The notes under the pieces: generated by a model
What the model saw: only the letters and a program-made list of their open reading frames with translations
Told to the model about the DNA's origin: nothing
Database searches by the model: none
Assembly (NCBI GenBank): GCA_020137815.1
Contig: CM035358.1
Span: 7,821,070-7,885,069, forward strand
Source: Hormiphora californensis
Taxonomy: Eukaryota; Ctenophora; Tentaculata; Cydippida; Pleurobrachiidae
Direction: 5' to 3'
DNA: 64,000 nucleotides
Made by a program: the position numbers and the translations under genes
Part shown: positions 35,511 through 45,279 of the stretch, in pieces
Position numbering within the stretch: the first letter of the stretch is position 1
How the letters are laid out: each line of letters opens with the position of its first letter

Positions 35511-36186
35511 TCGGGACCGGTTTAGGGACAGTCACAGGACAGGGTTAGGGACGACAAGTCGACATGCACAGGGAACGGCCACAGGGACAGGCAACAGGGA
35601 CAGCACAGTGACGTCATAACTCACACACACACACACATACAAGGATGTGTCCTAAATTAGGCCGATTTAGGCCAAACACCAACTTTGAAATAGCTGTAAA
35701 CCGTCTTCAAAAAGGTTACAGCAAAAACCCTGAAACACTTGTCTAAATGAATTCGTCTTAAGTTTCTTGTGTAAAAATTTCAGAGGCCCTAAGTTCATTG
35801 TTGCCCACCTACAGCTGCCACTAAAATGTCAAAATTCATGACCAAATTTTTCTAAAGGCCAAAATCAGGCCTTATATTTGAGATATCGCAAAAACCTGAA
35901 ACACGTGTCCAATGAATTCGTTTGAACTTTCTTGTGGTAAATTTTCAGACTCATCTCCACAGGAAGTACCCGCACGCTAACCTGCTCAAAATCGCAGACC
36001 AAAAATTTTCTTAAGGCCAGAATCAGGCCTTATATTGAGATATCGCAAAAACCCTGAAACACGTGTCCAAATAAATTCGTTTGAACTTTCTTGTGGTAAA
36101 TTTTCAGATCCCTATCTCGATGGGAATGCCCGCACCCTAACGTGCACCACCTACCTTAACCCAACCCTAACCATAACCATAACCCG
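35511..36186. repeat. Subtelomere-like block with a repeat period of about 160-170 bp
   Basis: GGGACAG-type repeats, (CA)n, then GCAAAAACCCTGAAACAC units at about 35715, 35888 and 36045 with AAATTCGTTTGAACTTTC and ATTTTCAGA. 35620-35770 is repeated in inverse at 42310-42450. Confidence 0.75.
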
Positions 36187-36286
36187 NNNNNNNNNNNNNN
36201 NNNNNNNNNNNNNNNNNNNNNNNNNNNNNNNNNNNNNNNNNNNNNNNNNNNNNNNNNNNNNNNNNNNNNNNNNNNNNNNNNNNNNN
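36187..36286. other. Assembly gap (100 N)
   Basis: Exactly 100 undetermined bases, the usual placeholder for a gap of unknown size. Order and orientation across it are not proven by sequence. Confidence 1.
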
Positions 36287-36732
36287 TTTTAACTCAACTT
36301 TTTTGGAAAAATTTTAACGGGGCCCTTTTTTTTCAGTTTTATGGTTTTTAATTGGATCAGTGTACAGTTAAGCCCCTTTAACAAAACAGAAAGGGTTGTG
36401 GTTTTTCTTGTAAAAAAGGGGCCAAACCCTGCAGTCAGTGCCCTTGCAGTTAGTCCCTTACATGAAAATTGAGGTTTTGGGTTTCATGTAGAAAGCCTAA
36501 CTGTAAAATGCAGTGACTACGAATCAGTGCCCTTTTGATTTTCCCCCCTTTAAAGAAAATCACAAAGGGGGTTTTGGTTTCATGTAGAAACCTAACTGCA
36601 GAGTGCAGTCACGTGACTTATACTTAGAAATAAAAGTGTAGTTACGTCTTTTCCCGGTTAACGGCAGTATATTATAATTATATATATATATTCACTATTT
36701 TTCCTTTATTGATTTAAAAAACTGTACTTCCC

Positions 36733-36787
36733 TGTCGGGCCCCGACCCCATTGAGCGCAATTGGGGGTTGGCCCCGCCAGCAGTATT
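36733..36787. mobile_element. Possible family 2 mini element in gene copy 2
   Basis: CCTGTCGGGCCCCGACCCC to GGCCCCGCCAGCAG sits where gene copy 1 (about 26395) has no such sequence. Ends and centre resemble the CTGTCTGGCGCC family, but the surrounding sequence is poor quality. Confidence 0.4.
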
Positions 36788-38249
36788 TCGGGGGATGGTA
36801 AAAGTTTGACATTAGCCCCTCTCCGCTCTTTCTGTTACAGGGTTTAACCCCTACCAATAATATTGCACCAGGGTTACCCCTACCAACTAATTTTGCTACC
36901 TGGTTACCCCTCCCAATAATTAGTTACCATTTTACCCCTACAGGGTAGGGTAAGTTTGACGTAAAAACTGGGTTTGGGATCAATCCCCAAAAAAGGTGTC
37001 TGACAATATAACGATGAGAGGGGAAAGTTTTCACCCAAAATAATATTGTTAATTTTAAAATTTGAAAATTTTAAATGGATAAATTTTTTGATTTTTTTGA
37101 TCCACCCTTTTGTTTAGGCGATGTTTAACAACAAACAAGACGATAAAATATTAAACATAATTTTTTATTTTGATCATATTGCAATTGGTCTATATTCATC
37201 TCTAACCAGGGGTGAACTATAACAAAGGGACTAGTTGGGGTAACGGAGAAAAACCCTATTGGGGACCGGGAGAAAAAAAACCCGATATGGCAAAGTGAGT
37301 TTCTCTCTTTCTTGATCCCCGTTATTTTGGTCAACTAAGGGGGTAACACACAGGGAAACTGGCAGGTTTTTTACGCGTTTGTGTGTAGAAGGCAAAAGTG
37401 TTGCCGTTTTTTCTCTTTTTGATTAGACGGGAATTCTAAGGTGGGGGCCCCTCCCCCACGCCGCTTTGGGGCCCGGGGCACTGCGTACATGATCTTTTTT
37501 TTAAATTTTTCTTGATTTTTTCCTTTGATTACCCGGTACCCCCTTTTTCAAGATCCTCAAAGACCGGGGATGACAAAAGAAGACGAAAAAAACAAGATAG
37601 GAACAGGGTGATAGCCACGCCATCATTGCCCTTTTTTATCAAATATTGTGGAAAAGTTCCAGGAAACCCCCACAAACTAAATATTTACCATGGAACCCTA
37701 CCAACTAGCTTTTTACCATGGTTCCCCCCACCAACAAATACTGTTACCATGGTTCCCCCTACAAACTAGATACTGTTCCATGGACCCCTCCCAAAAACTA
37801 ATAGTTTGAATAAATGCCGTCACATAGGGGGAACACCTTATTTGATATTCATCCAGTTGTGACGGTGAACTGAAATATTTTTCTTTTTAAAAACACCTGC
37901 TACTCCCTATTTCCCCTACTATTCTGCCCTATCCCCAAAAATTTGAATGTCCCCGTTAGTACCCAGTACCCTATCCCTGATAGCTGTACCCTACCCCAAC
38001 TACCCTATACAGTACAGTATATTTAGTACAGTATTTAGTACAGTATTTCCTACCCCAACAGGAAAATACATGGTATTCGCTGAACATGTCAGTTGGGGAA
38101 CTGCCCAGGAGTTGTGCACTGAATACGGCCTAAGCTTCGCAATGGTATGTTACACTTTCACTTTCACGCTTTCAGTCACATCAGTGGACACGGTGTGAAA
38201 CCTCGACTAGGTATACTGTTTTGCAGACTGGACCAAGGTTAAGTATTTT

Positions 38250-38730
38250 TTTCCCCGCCTGGGTGAATGCCTTCGGCATTCACCCAGATGCCTTTTGCAA
38301 AAAGGCATAGGGGGTTTAGAATTCGACAATTTTACATACTAGTGATGTGTCACGCTTTTCCTGTAACGTAACCTCCTGAGTTGCTGTTGGCAACTATCCA
38401 GTGCGGAATGCTGTCACTTATTGACTGAACACAACAAGAAGTTTGTGCGCATGTGCGCGGCACCTTTATGTTGCACTTGCAATTACAATTGTTCATAGAT
38501 TTGTCATCGCGCCCTACGTCATTGTGCAGTGAACATTGTTCTGCATTTGTGATCGGAACTGCGACTATTATTATTACTAGGATATCACATAGCTCAGGCA
38601 ACCCATCAGCTATACCGGCTCACGTATCAGTGCCCAATTAGAAGCAGGTGTGGCAACTGGCACATGCCAGATCACATGGTTGGCGGGGAAATCAGGCGGT
38701 ATGGTATTATACCGCAATTATTCTTGTTTG
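38250..38730. mobile_element. 480-bp insertion specific to lectin copy 2
   Basis: Absent between the homologous points of copy 1 (about 30082). Begins with hairpins CTGGGTGAATGCC/GGCATTCACCCAG (38259-38287) and ATGCCTTTTTG-type; a related hairpin pair occurs at 46095-46160. No target duplication was resolved. Confidence 0.6.
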
Positions 38731-38736
38731 GAGCTT

Positions 38737-38893
38737 GTAGTGGAGAAACGGTTTTCAAAAACGGTACGCAGACACACTGTTTACGTGGCTCGGGGGAATT
38801 CAATTATTAAAACATACTTGTTCAGCATGATCTAGCACTTGCAGTTGCACAATCTCCTCCGTACCGTTTTTGAAATAATCATTATTCCACCAC
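38737..38893. mobile_element. MITE, second-copy orthologue of 30093-30243
   Basis: Same inverted ends GTAGTGGAGAAACG and its imperfect inverse around ACGGTACGCAG, at the corresponding place in the duplicated intron. Confidence 0.7.
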
Positions 38894-39048
38894 ACTAGCG
38901 GCATGTTAAGCTTCCCCATCCCTATCTCCATACCTAGTATCCTCCTCTCCCATGGCTCTCCCATATACGTATAATGTATATTGTATATTATATCGTTCCA
39001 GTCCGAGCGGGCCAGATCTGATTAACATTACGATAACCTGATCGTTTT

Positions 39049-40163
39049 CAGTAGTAGTTTACTACTCCCCGCTTTGCTGCAATTCTGCAGGCTAATGCTG
39101 CTTATGCAGGCTATGCTGCTTCGGCAGGCAACGACAGATAACATCTGGTCATACCTAAACAATTACAAACCCAATATCTAGCCCTAATCTCTCTCGCTCT
39201 CTACTGTCATTTCATGAGTTTAAATTCCATTCCCTTCTATCAATGATAGTATCATTTTCCCGCTCTCTCTCTCTCTCACTAACCGTTAGAGAGAGAAAGA
39301 AATATCAACGTTATGGGTCACGCACTTATCATGCAAGCAACACATGAACTTCCTATATACTAGCTCAGTAGTAGTTTACTACTCCCCGCTTTGCTGCAAT
39401 TCTGCAGGCTAATGCTGCTTATGCAGGCTATGCTGCTTCGGCAGGCAACGACAGATAACATCTGGTCATACCTAAACAATTACAAACCCAATATCTAGCC
39501 CTAATCTCTCTCGCTCTCTACTGTCATTTCATGAGTTTAAATTCCATTCCCTTCTATCAATGATAGTATCATTTTCCCGCTCTCTCTCTCTCTCACTAAC
39601 CGTTAGAGAGAGAAAGAAATATCAACGTTATGGGTCACGCACTTATCATGCAAGCAACACATGAACTTCCTATATACTAGCTCAGTAGTAGTTTACTACT
39701 CCCCGCTTTGCTGCAATTCTGCAGGCTAATGCTGCTTATGCAGGCTATGCTGCTTCGGCAGGCAACGACAGATAACATCTGGTCATACCTAAACAATTAC
39801 AAACCCAATATCTAGCCCTAATCTCTCTCGCTCTCTACTGTCATTTCATGAGTTTAAATTCCATTCCCTTCTATCAATGATAGTATCATTTTCCCGCTCT
39901 CTCTCTCTCTCACTAACCGTTAGAGAGAGAAAGAAATATCAACGTTATGGGTCACGCACTTATCATGCAAGCAACACATGAACTTCCTATATACTAGCTC
40001 AGTAGTAGTTTACTACTCCCCGCTTTGCTGCAATTCTGCAGGCTAATGCTGCTTATGCAGGCTATGCTGCTTCGGCAGGCAACGACAGATAACATCTGGT
40101 CATACCTAAACAATTACAAACCCAATATCTAGCCCTAATCTCTCTCGCTCTCTACTGTCATTT
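39049..40163. repeat. 317-bp tandem repeat, about 3.5 copies
   Basis: Copies start at 39049, 39366, 39683 and 40000 (CAGTAGTAGTTTACTACTCC) and are essentially identical. Each has GCAGGCTATGCTGCTTCGGC and a CTCTCT tract. The fourth is cut at CTACTGTCATTT. Confidence 0.95.
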
Positions 40164-40452
40164 AATAATCTAATACCCTCCACCCGCCCCGAACCGCCCC
40201 GCCCACCTCCAATATATACATACTAAACAAAACTGTGGACTGAGAACAAATCCTTGCTAGTTCAGCTTTCGAACATAATCTGACCTAATTGGTCCTAATC
40301 AGACAGGTCTCACATTACACATATACGTAAAATACCCGTCATGCCACTTATAATGTAAACCTACCAAATGCCAGACCAATTCAAGATAATATAATTAGAG
40401 TAACCCCAAACACCTAACATGCCAGTGTCCTAAAATCCTAAACACGGAGAGA

Positions 40453-40707
40453 ATGAGACTAGGGCCGTTTAATTACTACCTCAAGAAGATTGGCAAATCC
40501 AACACTGACATATGCAGCCTATGCACTAAAACAAAAGAAAATGCGAAACACCTAATATGTGAATGTGAAATCCTGGTAACGGAGAGAATGAGATTAAGCG
40601 GCATAACCACCTTCAAAGACCTAGGCAAAACTATAATAAACCACACCGCGGTAGCCATCAAGCTAATCGAGAAAGCAAATAAACTCAAGAACCAAGAGAA
40701 AGATTAG
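40453..40707 (+). CDS. C-terminal fragment of a LINE ORF2 (zinc-knuckle region)
   Basis: The 84 residues include GPFNYYLKKIG, CSLCTKTKENAKHLICEC and a basic helical end. A C-x2-C-x8-H-x4-C knuckle after a GPF..YL motif is typical of the extreme C-terminus of I/R1/Tad-type non-LTR ORF2 proteins, following RT and RNase H. The upstream domains are deleted. It is a remnant with no catalytic function. Confidence 0.65.
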   Translation: MRLGPFNYYLKKIGKSNTDICSLCTKTKENAKHLICECEILVTERMRLSGITTFKDLGKTIINHTAVAIKLIEKANKLKNQEKD

Positions 40708-41954
40708 AAGAACTCATCCCCACCCGTCGCAGTGACATAGAGCCAAAGATCCAAGACTCAGAGGGAAGAAGAATCAATATCCTGCGACTCTCGAAGGAGT
40801 TTACCCACCCGAACCCGAAGCCACCTATAATGGAACCTGTCCTGTGGGCAGTTCCTGATGGAGGGGGAGGGGAGGGGGGCTATTCTCCTAGTGCCGGCGA
40901 TATCGCTTTGCGATAGTCCCCTGTGGGCTTGCCGTTGGCAAGCCCAGGCACTCCGTAGATAGATAGATAGAACCTGATCGTTTGAGAAAATAACAATAAA
41001 AAACAAATTTTTCCTCAGCTAACATTTTCATATGCAGCAAGGTCATAAAATCCTTCCTCATCTCTCTTTAATAATGATGTATAATAATTACAGGTGAATA
41101 GCGAGGAAGATAATAATGAATTAATTGGGGCAATTAATATGACACTGGGATCAGATTACAGTAATCCGAGATTCAACAACTCTAACTGGGTAACTAATCA
41201 ACTCATTAAATAATTGTATAATTGTGGGGTAACCGGTAACCACGACACATACTGCCTTATACTAAGCTTCCGTTTGTTTGGGCAGATTACACATTTTTTC
41301 ATTTACTTTCTACTTTGGGTCGATTATAATTCCCACTGCTCCTTTATAAAGATAGTTTCTACTTCCAACTGCTCCTTCATAAATATGGTTTTCAATTAAT
41401 TCCTAATGTTTTACAGGTTTGGATTGGTGTTGAGGAGGTTATGGATGATAATGGTATGGGAACTAACGTGTGGGCTAACCATGACAACACCACCCTCGAT
41501 TGGGACCCAACATGGGCCTATAAGCACCAGCCCGACCACATGACAGTCGGTGGTGTAGGTAAGAAAATACAATTGTTCAGTTATCTTTCGGTTGTTTATT
41601 TACTTGAACACTTTTAAATAATTTCTCTCCTTTCTCTCAGAACAACGAGTTGTGGCGATATCCCGTATGACGGGGCAGTGGGATGATTCTTTTGAATACA
41701 AAAAGAGGCCCTTTGCATGTATGTGTCATAACGAATGTGCAAATGAGGTGACCGGTGACGAGGAATCTTAAGTGAAATTTAATAACTGCAGCTCGGGCTA
41801 ATGTTTTAAAACTATAATTGAACAATTTTTTGATCAATTTAAGTTATTAAACTTGTAATTATATTCAGCATTCAAAATTCAAATTCTGTGTTTTTAGTAC
41901 TTTGACTAACACTGTAGACTATAATAGAATAGACTATAATAGAATTCTAAGGTA

Positions 41955-42308
41955 TAAGAGGGTTAGCTAGGGTTAGAGGGTTAGTTAGGGTTAGAGGATT
42001 AGAGGATTAGAGGGTTAGAGGGTTAGAGGGTTATAGGGTTAGGGTTAGGGTTAGAGGGTTAGAGGGTTAGAGGGTTAGAGGGTTAGAGGGTTAGAGGGTT
42101 AGAGGGTTAGAGGATTAGAGGGTTAGAGGGTTAGAGGGTTAGAGGGTTAGAGGGTTAGAGGGTTAGAGGGTTAGAGGGTTAGAGGGTTAGAGGGTTAGAA
42201 GGTTAGAGGGTTAGAGGGTTAGAGGGTTAGAGGGTTAGAGGGTTAGAGGGTTAGAGGGTTAGAGGGTTAGAGGGTTAGAGGGTTAGAGGGTTAGAGGGTT
42301 AGAGGGTT
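41955..42308 (+). repeat. (GGGTTAGA)n array after lectin copy 2
   Basis: Same 8-mer array as at 33975-34335, preceded by the same ATTCTAAGGTA junction sequence, so the duplicated segment includes the array. Confidence 0.95.
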
Positions 42309-42537
42309 ACACAAGAAACTTAAGACGAATTCATTAGACACGTGTTTCAGGGTTTTTGCTGTAACCTTTTTTGACGGTTTACAGTTATTTCAAAAGTTGG
42401 TGTTTTGGCCTAAATCGGCCTAATTTAGGACACAATCCTTGTATGTGTGTGTGTGTGTGTGTGTGACGTCACTGTGCCTGTCCCTGTGCCTGTCACTGTG
42501 ACTGTCCCTAACCCTGTCCCTGTGACTGTCCCTAAAC
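42309..42537. repeat. Inverse copy of the pre-gap subtelomere-like block
   Basis: ACACAAGAAACTTAAGACGA to TTAGGACACAATCCTTGTAT is the inverse of about 35635-35762, followed by (GT)n and GTGACGTCACTGTG-type sequence matching the inverse of 35500-35620. Confidence 0.85.
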
Positions 42538-42945
42538 CTGTCCCTATCCCTATCCCTATCCCTATCCCTATCCCTATCCCTATCCCTATCCCTATCCCTA
42601 TCCCTATCCCTATCCCTATCCCTATCCCTATCCCTATCCCTATCCCTATCCCTATCCCTATCCCTATCCCTATCCCTATCCCTATCCCTATCCCTATCCC
42701 TATCCCTATCCCTATCCCTATCCCTATCCCTATCCCTATCCCTATCCCTATCCCTATCCCTATCCCTATCCCTATCCCTATCCCTATCCCTATCCCTATC
42801 CCTATCCCTATCCCTATCCCTATCCCTATCCCTATCCCTATCCCTATCCCTATCCCTATCCCTATCCCTATCCCTATCCCTATCCCTATCCCTATCCCTA
42901 TCCCTATCCCTATCCCTATCCCTATCCCTATCCCTATCCCTAAAC
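42538..42945 (-). repeat. (TCCCTA)n array, telomere-variant
   Basis: About 67 perfect hexamers TCCCTA, i.e. CCCTAT instead of CCCTAA. Ile-Pro and Ile-Gly open frames are by-products. Confidence 0.97.
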
Positions 42946-42954
42946 CTATCTCAC

Positions 42955-44430
42955 ATGGTTCTCTCATCCAACAGAACAGGAAACAGTGTCTAACATTGTT
43001 CTCTCGAAAACAAACAGGTAACAGATCTCACATTGTTCTCCATCCAACAGAACAGGTAACAGATCCACATTTCTCTCACCAACAAACAGGTAACACGATC
43101 TCACATTGTTCTCTCATCCAACAGAACAGGTAACAGATCTCACATTGTTCTCTCATCCAACAGAACAGGTAACAGATCTCACATTGTTCTCTCATCCAAC
43201 AGAACAGGTAACAGATCTCACATTGTTCTCTCATCCAACAGAACAGGTAACAGATCTCACATTGTTCTCTCATCCAACAGAACAGGTAACAGATCTCACA
43301 TTGTTCTCTCATCCAACAGAACAGGTAACAGATCTCACATTGTTCTCTCATCCAACAGAACAGGTAACAGATCTCACATTGTTCTCTCATCCAACAGAAC
43401 AGGTAACAGATCTCACATTGTTCTCTCATCCAACAGAACAGGTAACAGATCTCACATTGTTCTCTCATCCAACAGAACAGGTAACAGATCTCACATTGTT
43501 CTCTCATCCAACAGAACAGGTAACAGATCTCACATTGTTCTCTCATCCAACAGAACAGGTAACAGATCTCACATTGTTCTCTCATCCAACAGAACAGGTA
43601 ACAGATCTCACATTGTTCTCTCATCCAACAGAACAGGTAACAGATCTCACATTGTTCTCTCATCCAACAGAACAGGTAACAGATCTCACATTGTTCTCTC
43701 ATCCAACAGAACAGGTAACATGTGTTCTCTCATCCAACAGAACAGGTAACAGATCTCACATTGTTCTCTCATCCAACAGAACAGGTAACAGATCTCACAT
43801 TGTTCTCTCATCCAACAGAACAGGTAACAGATCTCACATTGTTCTCTCATCCAACAGAACAGGTAACAGATCTCACATTGTTCTCTCATCCAACAGAACA
43901 GGTAACAGATCTCACATTGTTCTCTCATCCAACAGAACAGGTAACAGATCTCACATTGTTCTCTCATCCAACAGAACAGGTAACAGATCTCACATTGTTC
44001 TCTCATCCAACAGAACAGGTAACAGATCTCACATTGTTCTCTCATCCAACAGAACAGGTAACAGATCTCACATTGTTCTCTCATCCAACAGAACAGGTAA
44101 CAGATCTCACATTGTTCTCTCATCCAACAGAACAGGTAACAGATCTCACATTGTTCTCTCATCCAACAGAACAGGTAACAGATCTCACATTGTTCTCTCA
44201 TCCAACAGAACAGGTAACAGATCTCACATTGTTCTCTCATCCAACAGAACAGGTAACAGATCTCACATCTCTCATCCAACAGAACAGGTAACAGATCTCA
44301 CATTGTTCTCTCATCCAACAGAACAGGTAACAGATATCACATTGTTCTCTCATCCAACAGAACAGGTAACAGATCTCACATTGTTCTCTCATCCAACAGA
44401 ACAGGTAACAGATCTCACATTGTTCAATTT
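42955..44430. repeat. 39-bp satellite, about 37 copies
   Basis: Unit TCTCACATTGTTCTCTCATC followed by CAACAGAACAGGTAACAGA. As 39 is a multiple of three, frames stay open on both strands (13-residue peptide repeats), which is expected of any stop-free unit. Copies are nearly identical except at the first few and at about 43720 and 44275. Confidence 0.97.
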
Positions 44431-45279
44431 CAATTATCCATTCTAGAGATTAGCTCCCAATAAATTGCTATGTTTCACAACATCAAGGACAGCAAGCACT
44501 GTCGATTAATACTTCACGTAAAGGGCATTAAGACGTCAAGTATTCATGACTTCCACGTACCACGTGTTTCTCTGAAGACCCCCCCTATCGCGTGCCCCTT
44601 TGAGCTCTTTAGGGCGGTAGTAGTGACACATGTCAATGCAATATTGCAATCACTAATTGCTCGGGGAAGTTTGCTTTGTATCTTTCTCTAAGCCCCGCGA
44701 AAAGTTTTAAAGAAGGATTAGAACAGGCGAAGTACAATATTGAGCAATGGAATGGTGATAGTTTTAAATCTGGTGATAGCAGCTCCAACCTCGAGTTAAC
44801 AAAAACCTTTCCCCTGGGACTACGTATAATTACTCTCGGTGTGGCCAGTGGTTGGCCACGGTCTTCCTGGAGCGTCCGAAGTAACATGCTCTGCATAAAC
44901 TGATTGGTGGGTGGCCTTGCTACGGTGGAGTGGTGAACGTGCTGGGGCGCCTAATAAGCGTGTTCGGTGCGGCCTCTATGCTACTTTCGGGCAGGTCATC
45001 CTCCAGACGCAGCAATCACAAACAAACAAAAAGGAACGTATTACTCAATACCACCCTCCACCCTCACCTAAACATCACCCATCACTCCAACCTGGCCTTA
45101 ACCCCTAATCCTTCCCTAGATCGATAAATTTAACTTAACTCCTCCTTCCCTAGATCACCCATCACTCCTTAACCCATCACTCCAAGTCTCCAACCTTATA
45201 TTAACCCCTCCTTCCCTTATAGATCGACGAAAACCCTCTACCCTAAACATCACTGCTAATTAACCCCTCACCCCCTCAG
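44431..45279. other. Upstream part of the RECK-like locus, exons unresolved
   Basis: An open frame at 44676-44903 and a Trp/Gly-rich stretch at 44905-44992 might be exons, but I recognise neither and the phase needed by the exon at 45280 (2 nt carried over) is not met convincingly. The rest is C-rich repeat-like sequence with CTTCCCTAGATC. Confidence 0.4.

Larger units (their letters stand above)
39049..40970 (+). mobile_element. Non-LTR retrotransposon with 317-bp 5' monomers and internal deletion
   Basis: The insert is bounded by the direct repeat AACCTGATCGTTT (39035-39047 and 40971-40983) and is absent from the homologous intron at about 30280-30300. It contains 3.5 tandem 317-bp monomers, then a LINE C-terminal ORF, a GGGCTTGCCGTTGGCAAGCCC-like hairpin near the end and a terminal (TAGA)n. 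The order fits a LINE with promoter monomers and loss of the middle. Confidence 0.8.
36950..41771 (+). pseudogene. Partial second copy of the two-CTLD lectin gene
   Basis: Homologous to 26400-31140. Exons matching 5, 6 and 7 of copy 1 are recognisable at about 36953-37025, 37210-37294 and 37555-37650 but carry many small indels and lost splice sites. The last four exons are intact: 38062-38144, 41094-41189, 41417-41558 and 41641-41771, with the same phases and a TAA at 41769-41771. A few residues differ (for example VAISRMTG for VAVSRMTG). Exons 1-4 are not present after the gap. Error density falls sharply after about 37980, so the broken exons may be low-quality consensus beside the gap rather than decay. 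Exon 8 to exon 9 is enlarged by a 480-bp insertion and a 1.9-kb retroelement. The locus may be a true tandem copy or the other haplotype placed in tandem. Confidence 0.75.

Noticed and set aside
42447-44446. 228- to 446-codon frames of Ile-Pro and 13-residue repeats
   Set aside because: The 6-bp and 39-bp units are multiples of three and lack stops, so openness is automatic on both strands.
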